A stretch of 64,000 nt of DNA from Paraglaciecola arctica BSs20135 (GTDB lineage: Bacteria; Pseudomonadota; Gammaproteobacteria; Enterobacterales; Alteromonadaceae): contig NZ_BAEO01000006.1 of NCBI RefSeq assembly GCF_000314995.1, positions 111,426-175,425 of the forward strand, given 5' to 3'. Numbering within the stretch: the first letter of the stretch is position 1; each line of letters begins with the position of its first letter. Below, piece after piece: positions 37,181 through 46,105 of this stretch. The position numbers were made by a program, and so were the translations under genes. The notes under the pieces are model-generated. The model did no database searches. It was not told the DNA's origin and was given only the letters and a program-made list of their open reading frames with translations.

Positions 37181-38689
37181 CTATTCTGGGATTTTGACGC
37201 GTAGGGTCATCACACCCGCGATCAACATACTGCAACCGCCTATCACTAAAGCGTAAACAGGCTGATTATCAAATACTTTAGTAATCAAAAATCCTAAAAT
37301 ACTGGCCGCTAATATTTGTGGGATAACAATAAAAAAGTTAAATATGCCCATATAAACACCCATTTTTTTGGCGGGCAGTACATTAGATAAAATGGCATAA
37401 GGAACCGACAAAATAGATGCCCAAGCAAAGCCAACACCAACCATAGACAACACTAACCAAGCTGGATCTTTTATAAATATAAAGGAGATAAAACCTATAC
37501 CACCCAGCGACAAATTAATCAGATGAGCAAATTGTAAGTTAGAGAATCGCACAACTACTGGAATAATAATCGCGGCGAAAATTGATACACCATTGTAGGT
37601 AGCCATTAGGATAGAAACCCAATCAGCCCCTTCGTTATATACTGCTGACGTCACATCAGTACTTGAATAGTGGAAAGAAGTAACAGCTGAGTTGGTATAG
37701 ATCCACATGGCAAACAATGGAAACCAAGAGAAAAACTGCACAACGGCCAACTGACGCATAGCCTGAGGCATAGCAAATAAGTCGTTCATAACTTCCGAAA
37801 AGCCATTGTTAATGCGCTCATTTTTTCGCAAATAACCAGCCACTAATTGGCATACACCAAATGCAGCCAATCCACCTGCCATTATGTATAAATTTTGATC
37901 TAAGCTTTCTATATTGGCGGCAATCAACAAGTACAACACTAAGCCAATAACTGAATATACCGCCCCACCTTTAAAATATTTAGCACTGCTACGTACTTCT
38001 TGTGGTGCAATGGACGCTCCACTTTTAGCAGCCTGGGCTTCTTCAAAGGCGGCTAGTTGTTCGGGAGAATATTCTTTGGTTGATAACACTGTCCAAATCA
38101 CAGCCACTAGAAAGATACTGCCACCGGCATAAAACGAAAATTTCACTGAGTCTGGGATCATACCTGCTGGTGCAACATTACTAATATCAAACCAATTGGT
38201 CATCATCCAAGGCAAGGCCGAGGCCACCACTGCGCCTACGCCAATAAAAAAGGTTTGCATGGCATAACCCATGGCCCGTTGCTTTTTAGGCAACATGTCA
38301 CCCACAAATGCTCTAAAGGGCTCCATTGACACATTAATCGAGGCATCCATTATCCATAACATACCCGCGGCTAACCAAAGTGTTGGTGAGTTGGGCATAA
38401 TGAACAATGAAAAACTAGCGGCAATGGCGCCCCATAAAAAGTATGGCCGTCTTCGACCTAAACGGTTCCAAGTGTTATCACTCATATAACCAATAATAGG
38501 TTGTACAATTAAACCGGTAATGGGCGCTGCAACCCATAAAATGGCGAGATTACTATAGTCGGCACCTAAGGCTTCGAATATTCGACTTACATTAGAATTT
38601 TGCAGCGCAAAGCCAAATTGGATCCCTAAAAATCCAAAACACATATTCCAAATTTGCCAAAAATTTAACTGGGGTTTTGTTTTTTGCAT
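37181..38689 (-). CDS. MFS sugar transporter, maltose/sucrose-type (GPH/SLC45-like)
   Basis: Inner-membrane carrier of 502 residues with about 12 transmembrane segments. A strong signature GYMSDNTWNRLGRRRPYFLWG lies near residues 65-85, typical of SLC45-like sugar transporters such as bacterial maltose carriers. A TTG three bases upstream is in frame; the ATG at 38689 is preferred. It heads the transporter-amylase operon. A CG-centred palindrome 120 bases upstream may bind the neighbouring LacI regulator. The substrate is probably maltose or maltodextrin, inferred from context. Confidence 0.87.
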   Translation of the reverse strand: MQKTKPQLNFWQIWNMCFGFLGIQFGFALQNSNVSRIFEALGADYSNLAILWVAAPITGLIVQPIIGYMSDNTWNRLGRRRPYFLWGAIAASFSLFIMPNSPTLWLAAGMLWIMDASINVSMEPFRAFVGDMLPKKQRAMGYAMQTFFIGVGAVVASALPWMMTNWFDISNVAPAGMIPDSVKFSFYAGGSIFLVAVIWTVLSTKEYSPEQLAAFEEAQAAKSGASIAPQEVRSSAKYFKGGAVYSVIGLVLYLLIAANIESLDQNLYIMAGGLAAFGVCQLVAGYLRKNERINNGFSEVMNDLFAMPQAMRQLAVVQFFSWFPLFAMWIYTNSAVTSFHYSSTDVTSAVYNEGADWVSILMATYNGVSIFAAIIIPVVVRFSNLQFAHLINLSLGGIGFISFIFIKDPAWLVLSMVGVGFAWASILSVPYAILSNVLPAKKMGVYMGIFNFFIVIPQILAASILGFLITKVFDNQPVYALVIGGCSMLIAGVMTLRVKIPE

Positions 38690-38808
38690 CAAATATTCTC
38701 TAATACAGATGTGAAATAGTGCTGAAGTGCAATTAATTCACAACTGTTAATAAAAAGTAAACTGTTACAATAGAGAATACCTTGAGTCTAGGTAAATCAA
38801 CAACTTAA

Positions 38809-38822
38809 TGCATACGTATTCA
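38809..38822. promoter_or_regulatory. LacI-type operator candidate upstream of the transporter-amylase operon
   Basis: TGCATACGTATTCA is a palindrome with a central CG and one mismatched pair, the general form of LacI-family operators. It lies 120 bases before the transporter ATG and just beyond the stop codon of the thioesterase gene. Confidence 0.5.
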
Positions 38823-38824
38823 CA

Positions 38825-39292
38825 CTAAACGCCAACACCCGCTTGATTTATTAAAGCTATTTCAGGAGATGACGATAATTTTTCTCGCAACCAATCAGGA
38901 ACTGACGTTTTTTGATAGTTTTGCGTGTCGACCATTACATAAGTAGTAGTGCTCTTAGCGATAAGTTTTTGAGTTTTAAAATCTGTGATCACTATTTCAA
39001 AACCATAGGAAGTATTGCCAACTTTTGTTGATGACACAGTTATTGCCAGAACATCGTCAAACTTCGCAGATGAATGCCAATCAATATATAAGCTTACCAC
39101 TTGGCTATCTAAACCTTTATCAAGTAATTCTTGAAAACCACCCACAGCTGCCCTGAAATACTCGGTCATAGCAATATCTATATAATCTGCATATCGGGCA
39201 TTAAACACTACTTGCTGAGCGTCACATTCACCATACCTAACTCGTAATAACAAAGTGAACGGCTTTTTTATCGGGGATGTAGTTGGATGCAT
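38825..39292 (-). CDS. Acyl-CoA thioesterase, 4HBT hotdog family
   Basis: A 155-residue single-hotdog protein of the 4-hydroxybenzoyl-CoA thioesterase/YbgC type. The catalytic-region pattern RVRYGECDAQQVVFNARYADYID is at about 19-41, including the Asp expected in this family. The open frame reaches 39352 within the rhomboid gene, but ATG 39292 has an AAGGAA site 5 bases upstream and removes that overlap. It starts 8 bases after the rhomboid stop, so the two genes are cotranscribed. The acyl-CoA substrate is unknown. Confidence 0.85.
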   Translation of the reverse strand: MHPTTSPIKKPFTLLLRVRYGECDAQQVVFNARYADYIDIAMTEYFRAAVGGFQELLDKGLDSQVVSLYIDWHSSAKFDDVLAITVSSTKVGNTSYGFEIVITDFKTQKLIAKSTTTYVMVDTQNYQKTSVPDWLREKLSSSPEIALINQAGVGV

Positions 39293-39300
39293 GGAGTTCC

Positions 39301-39975
39301 TTAATGTAATCGGGGGTTGTCTTGTATTTCTTCTGGTTCGTATTCTTGCCATTCATCAAGCATGTCACTTTCATCATCAGCGGATTCGCCTTCCCAGTCG
39401 TAGCGTTGAACCACGGGTTTAGGATCACTATCTCGCCATAATAAAGCAGCAATAACACCGGCGACTGCACCAAAAAAGTGATACTCAAAAGATATACCAG
39501 ATTCCCTAGGAAAAATAGTCATAGTCATGCCACCATAAAGCAGAAAAGCAATCATCATAATGGCCACCGAACTTTTATCTCGGCGAAATATACTGGCAAC
39601 AAACAAAAAGAAAAACAATCCATGGGTTATACCACTAGCCCCAATGTGGGTTGCTTGACGAGCAAACAACCACACCCCTACTCCCGACAGGATCCACACT
39701 AGACTTAAAACCTTCCACCATGACTTGGGATAACCATAATACAAAAAACTGGCCAATATCAGGATGGCAAAAGTATTATTAAAGATGTGCTCTAAAGACC
39801 CATGAACCAAAGGAGCCGTGAGGATACCTAAGACCCCTGCACCGTCTAAAGGTACTAGGCCCATAAAAGATAAATTCCAAGCAAATAATATCTCAGCCGA
39901 TTTAATGCACCACAGTATAGTAATAGCGAATACTGAATAGAGGATACTTTGGGATAGTCGTTTATTTTGTTTCAT
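39301..39975 (-). CDS. Rhomboid-family intramembrane serine protease
   Basis: A 224-residue membrane protein with about 6 transmembrane helices. The rhomboid catalytic Ser is Ser114 in GASGITHG, and the partner His is in SFEYHFFGAVAG near residue 175. The conserved HGSLEHIFNN block lies near 58-67. The last 40 residues are acidic and soluble. It has an unremarkable start and lies 8 bases upstream of a hotdog thioesterase gene. Substrates cannot be predicted. It is distinct from the rhombosortase at 53051-53653. Confidence 0.9.
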   Translation of the reverse strand: MKQNKRLSQSILYSVFAITILWCIKSAEILFAWNLSFMGLVPLDGAGVLGILTAPLVHGSLEHIFNNTFAILILASFLYYGYPKSWWKVLSLVWILSGVGVWLFARQATHIGASGITHGLFFFLFVASIFRRDKSSVAIMMIAFLLYGGMTMTIFPRESGISFEYHFFGAVAGVIAALLWRDSDPKPVVQRYDWEGESADDESDMLDEWQEYEPEEIQDNPRLH

Positions 39976-40128
39976 GCCTCAGATATTGGGTAGTGTTTTG
40001 GATTTTAAAGAGCAAAGTTAAAAATGCTATTGTTGGTTGTCTCTGGTGTTTGCATTATTAATTCAGATCACAGCTTAATAAAGTTCTAATAGAATAGCTG
40101 AGTAAACCCTCCTTAAAATAAAACGGCA

Positions 40129-41880
40129 TTACATGAACTGTCGTTGTATTAGCATTCTTAAGTGAGCCGGTTTGACTGGCTTATGTAATAATTTATAACC
40201 ACTTAGTGCGACTTCTTTTAAACGCTTAGGCTCTGTATCACCGCTCATGATAATGGCAGCCAAGTCCTCTTGATTGAGTAATTTTTTAACTTGATTGATC
40301 GCATCTACACCGGTTTTATCTTCACGTAATCGATAATCAGCAATAATAAGGTCAGGGATAAATTGTTGTTTTTGAATCATGTCACAAGCCTCACTCGCAG
40401 ACTCAGCAGCTATAACTTGGCACTGCCATTGACTGAGGAGTTCACTTAGACTGTCTCTAATTGTAATTTCATCATCAATAACCAGTATCTTTTTATTTTC
40501 AGTGTACTGTTGCAGTGAATATTTTGGAGCTTCATGGAGTAAAACTGGGGCATTACATAGAGGTAGCTTAATACTAAAACAACAGCCTTTTCCTTTTTGT
40601 GAATGCAGTGTGATAGGAATATTCATTAACTGACAGAGTCTTTTTACTATAGATAATCCTAATCCTAAGCCTTTCTTTTTATCACGTTCGGGGTTATTTA
40701 ACTGATAAAACTCTTCAAAAATATGCTCTTGTTCGATTTCAGTTAATCCATCTCCAGTGTCTGCAATTTCTATCAATAAACCATCTTTGTGAGTAAGTAA
40801 TACTTCGACTTTGCCATTATTAGTGTAATTAATCGCATTTGAAATAAGATTACTTAAGATACGTTGCAACAAAATAGGGTCGGTATAAACATAATGATCA
40901 CTCGAATGAAAAAGCAATTTTAACCCTTTTTCATCAGCCTGCATTTGGAATTGTTGTTTTAAATTATCCAATATACTCCCAACACTACAAGCTTCTCTAT
41001 TTAAGGTAACAATTTGTGCGTCTAGTTTTGAAACATCTAATATTGAACTTAATAATTCATTCATCCCTTCAGCACATTTTTCTAACTTAATATAAAGCTC
41101 ACGCCCTTTGTCAGAATTTAATTCTCGATAGAGAGCTGAGAGGAAAAAATTTAATGCTTGCAGTGGTTGCCTTAAATCATGGCTTGCAGAGGCTAAGAAC
41201 CGGGTTCTTGAGGCAGCAAAGTTTTCAGCTTCCTTCTTTTTAATCTCTAAATTTTCGGCTAATTTTTGATTCCTTTTAATAAGCCAAATGTTTTGAGCGT
41301 TACCGCGATGAAACACCAACGCTATTTGGATCATAAAAATTAAAAATAGTAAGATAGATATCGCCAGTAAATAATGAGGTTCATCCATGGCGATGGAATA
41401 ACCAAGAGTATAAATGGAGAATACGGCTATGTTATAAACGAGAAAATATGCAAACCAATAACTACCTATACCTACAGAGCCTGCAGCTAATCCAAATATA
41501 ATAAGATTTAAAAAAACAGACGCTTCAGGGTATTGATTAAAGTCTACAATCAGAACTGTCATTCCCCATAGACAACCTGCTACAAACGACAATATTAGTG
41601 AAAGCCCTTCAAACATACGAGTTTGGTTGATATTAAAGTTGGCTTTATACCAACCATAGGTTAAATAACCGCGTATCAGCGTGGTAAATAAGATGGCAGA
41701 CAACCAACCAAATAAGATGGTATTGGAAATCAGCGAATAAAATACAAAACATAAAACAATTGGGAAAAGCCCTTGTACAAATAAGGTGCTCTTAAATAAT
41801 TTCAAATAAGCTTTTCTATGTTCAGACTCAATGAGTAATAACTCATCATCACTATATTTTTCTGTTGTGAATATTTTCAT
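40129..41880 (-). CDS. Hybrid sensor histidine kinase with C-terminal receiver
   Basis: A 583-residue membrane sensor. Six or so N-terminal membrane segments (about 30-190) are followed by a coiled linker (about 195-225). The H-box has His234 in ASHDLRQPLQAL, and the HATPase domain is at about 335-445 (ILSNLISNAINYTNNG, ADTGDGLTE, GLGLGLSIVKRL). The C-terminal receiver domain (about 458-583) has its phospho-acceptor Asp near 510 in LIIADYRL. No response regulator with an output domain is adjacent; the divergent neighbour encodes a propeller/SHOCT membrane protein. Confidence 0.93.
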   Translation of the reverse strand: MKIFTTEKYSDDELLLIESEHRKAYLKLFKSTLFVQGLFPIVLCFVFYSLISNTILFGWLSAILFTTLIRGYLTYGWYKANFNINQTRMFEGLSLILSFVAGCLWGMTVLIVDFNQYPEASVFLNLIIFGLAAGSVGIGSYWFAYFLVYNIAVFSIYTLGYSIAMDEPHYLLAISILLFLIFMIQIALVFHRGNAQNIWLIKRNQKLAENLEIKKKEAENFAASRTRFLASASHDLRQPLQALNFFLSALYRELNSDKGRELYIKLEKCAEGMNELLSSILDVSKLDAQIVTLNREACSVGSILDNLKQQFQMQADEKGLKLLFHSSDHYVYTDPILLQRILSNLISNAINYTNNGKVEVLLTHKDGLLIEIADTGDGLTEIEQEHIFEEFYQLNNPERDKKKGLGLGLSIVKRLCQLMNIPITLHSQKGKGCCFSIKLPLCNAPVLLHEAPKYSLQQYTENKKILVIDDEITIRDSLSELLSQWQCQVIAAESASEACDMIQKQQFIPDLIIADYRLREDKTGVDAINQVKKLLNQEDLAAIIMSGDTEPKRLKEVALSGYKLLHKPVKPAHLRMLIQRQFM

Positions 41881-42300
41881 TTTTTATTTTAAATTCGCCT
41901 AAATACAATAATTTATGCTGTCACTAAATGATGGTTCCTATAGTCCATTAACTGTTAAATAGTCACAAGGATTTTTCTCTTTTGGAGGCAGCAGCATCAT
42001 CTTATAAAGATGAACTTAGGGTCATATATGCTGTAATATTCATCAATTAAAAATGCTGACAGAAAAGATTAACAATACAAATATATAGATCCCTTATTTG
42101 AGTAGATTGCTTAGACTACCCCTAAGGTAAAATTTTGGGGACCATTATTAGCTGTTAATTTGGTTTGACAAACCATAACTTATTCGCGTTAAATAGCTGA
42201 TTTTAATTATAAAATAAAAACGTAATATATGAGTTAATATAAAATGGAGCGTAAAATGTGACTTACTATAAATTCATATGTCAGGTATTTAAAAATTAAA
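41881..42300. other. 420-bp intergenic region between divergent genes
   Basis: No open frame or RNA gene that I can support. It is very AT-rich and must hold the promoters of the histidine kinase (left) and the propeller/SHOCT gene (right). Small hairpins are seen at about 41996-42012 (CATCTT...AAGATG), 42118-42140 (CCCC...GGGG) and 42161-42174 (GGTTT-GAC-AAACC). No clear -10/-35 pair stands out. Confidence 0.5.
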
Positions 42301-44388
42301 TTGTATAAGCACACGAATATCAATTTTCGGAAAATATATTTGTATATTGTTTGTTTTACAATAGCAATCTGCTCCATGTTTTTTACAGAATTAGTTTTCG
42401 CCGAACAATATAAAATGAAATTGATTGTTGATTTCAGCCGCTTTAGTGAGGTTAAATCTGATGCGGTATGGTTGCCGCCGTTAGTGAGCCCCTTAGAAGA
42501 GGTGTTTTTTGTCGCGCAAGATAATGGACTAATTTATTTACTTGATAAAGATGAGCCAAATAATCAACACGCTATTTTAAACTTGCCTCTAGAATCGAAT
42601 ACCCCAACCTTTATTACTCTTACTGCTATCAGCCTTCACCCTAGTTTTTCTTTGTCTGAAGAACCAGGATATGCCACATTTTATACCGCACATACCACTG
42701 AATTCGAGCTAGATAAATCCACTAACCGATTAGGTCTGTCTGATACTGATATTGATACTGAAACCAATTTTAACTTTGAAACTGTGATCACTGCTTGGAC
42801 ATATGATTTTGATAAACAAAAGATAAATCCAGAAACTCAAAGAGAAGTATTACGTATACCCATCACATCCAAAGACAAGGGGATCCAACAGCTCACTTTT
42901 GATCTTTATCAGAAGCCATGGAACCCTGATTATGGTCAACTGTATTTTTCACTAAAATACGACAATGAACTGAAGACGCATTCTTTGTACTCAGGAGTGA
43001 TATTACGTATTTATCCGCTGATGTTTGGTACCCGAGAATATACTATTTCTCAGAATAATCCTTTTATAAAAACGCCTGAAATAAATAGTGAAATTGTAGT
43101 AATGGGCGCTCATGATATTCAACATTTTTTTTGGGCTAAAAATAGTCATGAATCAATCTTCATCCAACATAACAATAATGTGCAACACTGGTTAAGCAAA
43201 GCTAAGGTTGGCGATGATTTGCAGTCCCAAGCTCAACCCGATTTTCTTTGGCAGCAAACCAACAAAATGTCACCAATGTTACTTTATCAAGGCCGTAATT
43301 TTCTTAATCTCAGAAATAAAATGGTGTTTTTCACACTGATAGATGACCAGTGGTATTTAACCTCCCGCCCACTTGAACCATTAAGTAATGAATCACCAAT
43401 AATCGAAGAAGTCAGCGCCACACAAGGCATAATATTAGGAACGAATGTTAGCATTAGCCAAAATAATGAAAATGAGATAATCATTTTTGACCATCATCAG
43501 AATAAACTGTATTCACTGCAATCAACTAATTCACAGGTCATTCAAACAAATGATTCAGGATCAGTATCTAGTGGTTTTGAAGCTACATATATTATTTTGT
43601 TTATCAGTATATTGGCAGTTTTAATAGCCGTTCTATTTTTTACTAAACGCAACAATCTTGTTCACAAACTAGCTTTGGATCCCTTAGATAATAAATATGC
43701 TCGATTTGAATATCTACAAACAAAAGAAAGCATTTTACTGTATAAAATTAATCAGCAGAAAGAACACAAACCCCTTAACCTAAAAGACATCATTCGCTGT
43801 GAAATTTTATTAAATAGTAAAGTTATAGCTATTATCGATAGCGAAGCTGGAAACGCCATTAGTAATCTAAAAGAAACAGAGATAAGAGCCCTTTACACCA
43901 AAGAGCAAAATATGAAAATGGGCGCTGAGCAAACTCGTCAAATTGAGGTCATATTATCGGATACAGATGCTAGTTATCCTGTTTGTCTATACCTTAGAAA
44001 AGGTAATAATAGAGTGACGGGTACCAAATACTATAGGTGTGTCGATATACTCATTGATCTGTGCTGGGTAATTTCAAAACAGCTCAATCCCAAAGTGACT
44101 GAGACTCGGATAGTTCCTGTTGTTACATTCCCCCACCGTCATATTCCTGTGGCGACTAGTCAAACTGCTGATCCAGCATCGAGTCGAAACAATAATGCTA
44201 ACAAATCAAATAAAATGCTAGCGAGCTCAAATCTCCCAACACCAAAACCAGAAGCCTTAAAACCTGAAGCTCAGTCTACTCCAAAGACTGAAGTCGTTAA
44301 TGCTCTCGAGAAGTTAGTACACCTACATAAGCAAGGATATTTAAGTGATGAAGAATTCAGCTTAGCTAAAACCAATTTATTGCAATAA
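42301..44388 (+). CDS. Membrane-anchored putative beta-propeller protein with C-terminal SHOCT motif
   Basis: A 695-residue protein of uncertain role. A signal peptide or anchor (about 1-35) precedes a periplasmic region (36-420) that resembles glucose/sorbosone-dehydrogenase-like propellers (VWLPPLVSPLEEVFFVAQDNG, ITLTAISLHPSF, YATFYTAHT). One membrane helix (about 425-447) leads to a cytoplasmic region, and the end is a SHOCT motif (about 667-695, LEKLVHLHKQGYLSDEEFSLAK). The start is TTG; the only nearby ATG (42376) would destroy the leader. No ribosome site is evident. A 24-bp perfect palindrome covers its stop codon. Divergent from the hybrid kinase. Enzyme activity is not claimed. Confidence 0.75.
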   Translation: MYKHTNINFRKIYLYIVCFTIAICSMFFTELVFAEQYKMKLIVDFSRFSEVKSDAVWLPPLVSPLEEVFFVAQDNGLIYLLDKDEPNNQHAILNLPLESNTPTFITLTAISLHPSFSLSEEPGYATFYTAHTTEFELDKSTNRLGLSDTDIDTETNFNFETVITAWTYDFDKQKINPETQREVLRIPITSKDKGIQQLTFDLYQKPWNPDYGQLYFSLKYDNELKTHSLYSGVILRIYPLMFGTREYTISQNNPFIKTPEINSEIVVMGAHDIQHFFWAKNSHESIFIQHNNNVQHWLSKAKVGDDLQSQAQPDFLWQQTNKMSPMLLYQGRNFLNLRNKMVFFTLIDDQWYLTSRPLEPLSNESPIIEEVSATQGIILGTNVSISQNNENEIIIFDHHQNKLYSLQSTNSQVIQTNDSGSVSSGFEATYIILFISILAVLIAVLFFTKRNNLVHKLALDPLDNKYARFEYLQTKESILLYKINQQKEHKPLNLKDIIRCEILLNSKVIAIIDSEAGNAISNLKETEIRALYTKEQNMKMGAEQTRQIEVILSDTDASYPVCLYLRKGNNRVTGTKYYRCVDILIDLCWVISKQLNPKVTETRIVPVVTFPHRHIPVATSQTADPASSRNNNANKSNKMLASSNLPTPKPEALKPEAQSTPKTEVVNALEKLVHLHKQGYLSDEEFSLAKTNLLQ

Positions 44389-44394
44389 ATTGGT
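44371..44394. repeat. Perfect 24-bp palindrome over the stop codon
   Basis: ACCAATTTATTG followed directly by its reverse complement CAATAAATTGGT, spanning the TAA (44386-44388) of the propeller/SHOCT gene. No T-tract follows, so it is not a standard terminator; it may be a 3'-end hairpin or a protein site. Confidence 0.6.
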
Positions 44395-44487
44395 GGTGAC
44401 GTTGAAATGCTCCCCCCTGAAATCACAAGATCAGGCGACCTAATATAAATAATAAATGAGTCAATTTAGAAGTAGATGTAAATTTAG

Positions 44488-45096
44488 CTAATGCTTGATT
44501 TTTGCGTCTTTAATAGCAATCCCTATAAGGTCCTTTTGAGTATCAATATCCAATGCAGCTTCTGGCATTTCTATAGCGATAACCTGTTGTGAGTATTTCC
44601 CTAGTATCGCTTTCGCCCCTCTATCAGCGGTTAATTGACTTAGCTCAGCAAAGTATTCCCTTGGAAAAATAGATGGGGCCCCTACTTTTCCTGCATATTT
44701 TGCCGCTATAATATTTTGCGGGTAATTCTTTGATTGACTCAACATATCCATAATCATTTGTTGGGTTATCAATACTTGATCGGCTAATGCAATCAATACA
44801 TGAGTGGTGTCGCTTGCAAGGAATTGTATACTTTTAGCTAAAGTGTGGCCCATGCCGTTTTCCCAAGAATTAATGACATATTTATTGATGCTTAGTGGTA
44901 ATACATCAATTATCAAAGCGGCGTTTGAGCCTAGCGCTATATGCCCATTGTCTATGCCATCAATCCATTTATCACCTTGATAATATTGTGACAGGCAATG
45001 GCAGATCATGGGTTGACCATGAATATTAGTTAACTGCTTTATTCCCTCAAAACGTTTACTTTGACCAGCAGCCAATAATAACAACTCGGTTTTCAC
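44488..45096 (-). CDS. MocA-like molybdenum cofactor cytidylyltransferase
   Basis: Nucleotidyltransferase of 202 residues, MobA/MocA superfamily. It starts with the nucleotide loop LLLLAAGQSKRFEGIKQL, and has ALADQVLITQQMI near 99-111 (Asp for the metal). The last part GAKAILG and DIDTQKDL are family-like. MocA adds CMP to the cofactor of molybdenum hydroxylases, and the XdhC neighbour supports this reading. The start is GTG, overlapping the xdhC stop as GTGA. It is the last gene of a five-gene operon. Confidence 0.85.
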   Translation of the reverse strand: MKTELLLLAAGQSKRFEGIKQLTNIHGQPMICHCLSQYYQGDKWIDGIDNGHIALGSNAALIIDVLPLSINKYVINSWENGMGHTLAKSIQFLASDTTHVLIALADQVLITQQMIMDMLSQSKNYPQNIIAAKYAGKVGAPSIFPREYFAELSQLTADRGAKAILGKYSQQVIAIEMPEAALDIDTQKDLIGIAIKDAKIKH

Positions 45097-46100
45097 TGAT
45101 TTAATACGCCACTGATAGACAAACCGTCGGCGTTTTCTAACGCTGCATGCACCTCGGCTAACATGGATAACGCGATGGATTCAGGTAATTCACCGCCTAA
45201 TCGCAAACCTACAGGGTTAGCCAAAGGTTTAGTTAAATCATTTCTGGTTAAGTTAGCGATATCTAACACTCGGTCCGTCCGATGTGTTGGCCCGAGTAAT
45301 CCAACATATTTAGCACTACTGCTTTGCACTAATGTTAAAGCTGATGCATCAAGTTTTATGTTATGCGTTAATATCAAGGCAGCGTCTATCTGCTGCAACC
45401 AAGTTGCGCTTTGCAGTTCCACAAATGGTTGACGAATAATTTGACTGGCTTTGGTAAAAAATTCAGTTTTTGCGTAACCCATTCGAGGATCAATAAGTAA
45501 TACCTGCCACCCTAGTTCTGCAGCTATGGACACTACTGGTTTCGCATCCACACCTGCTCCAAATACAGCCAGTAATGGGGCTGGACTAAGTTGCTGTACA
45601 AAAAACTCAACCGCACCAGCTACTTGTATACTTGCCGCTAAGGTTTGTTGCTTGTCAATTACTTCCAACACCTTATTTAGCGGTAAACCTTCATCGATTT
45701 GTTGATGATATTCGGCCTTTTGTCTTTGTTCTAAACAGCCATTTAATACATCAAGTTGCAGATAATCATTATCAGCATTAACAGGTTGCAACAGTATTCT
45801 CACCATGCCCCCGCAACCTATACCTAGTTGCCAAGCAAGATCTTCTTCTTCACGCATATCGTATTCTATAATACGGTTTTGTTGATTGTCCCAACAGCGC
45901 CTTGCTTGACGCATTATGTCCGACTCCAAACAGCCACCACTTAATAAACCAAAATATTGTCCCATATCGTTGATCAACATCATGGCACCAGCCTTACGGT
46001 AAGACGAGCCGTCAGTTTGTATAATAGTAGCCAATACCCATAAATGTTTATCCCGGTTCTCAGACCAGTGGCTGAGTAGCTGACTTATCCTATTTGCCAT
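45093..46100 (-). CDS. XdhC/CoxF-family molybdoenzyme maturation protein
   Basis: A 335-residue protein of the XdhC family, which binds the molybdenum cofactor and inserts its sulfurated form into xanthine-dehydrogenase-type enzymes. The N-terminal XdhC-CoxI domain has ATIIQTDGSSYRKAGAMMLI near 25 and GLLSGGCLESDI near 51. The C-terminal Rossmann domain is at about 175-330 (VFGAGVDAKPVVSIAAELGW). It starts 5 bases after the RDD gene and overlaps the MocA-like gene by 4 bases. No molybdoenzyme is encoded nearby. Confidence 0.92.
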   Translation of the reverse strand: MANRISQLLSHWSENRDKHLWVLATIIQTDGSSYRKAGAMMLINDMGQYFGLLSGGCLESDIMRQARRCWDNQQNRIIEYDMREEEDLAWQLGIGCGGMVRILLQPVNADNDYLQLDVLNGCLEQRQKAEYHQQIDEGLPLNKVLEVIDKQQTLAASIQVAGAVEFFVQQLSPAPLLAVFGAGVDAKPVVSIAAELGWQVLLIDPRMGYAKTEFFTKASQIIRQPFVELQSATWLQQIDAALILTHNIKLDASALTLVQSSSAKYVGLLGPTHRTDRVLDIANLTRNDLTKPLANPVGLRLGGELPESIALSMLAEVHAALENADGLSISGVLNQ

Positions 46101-46105
46101 CCGGA

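Noticed and set aside
39293..39352. Extended start of the hotdog thioesterase inside the rhomboid gene
   Set aside because: ATG 39292 has an AAGGAA site and removes the overlap; the extension has no resemblance to the family.
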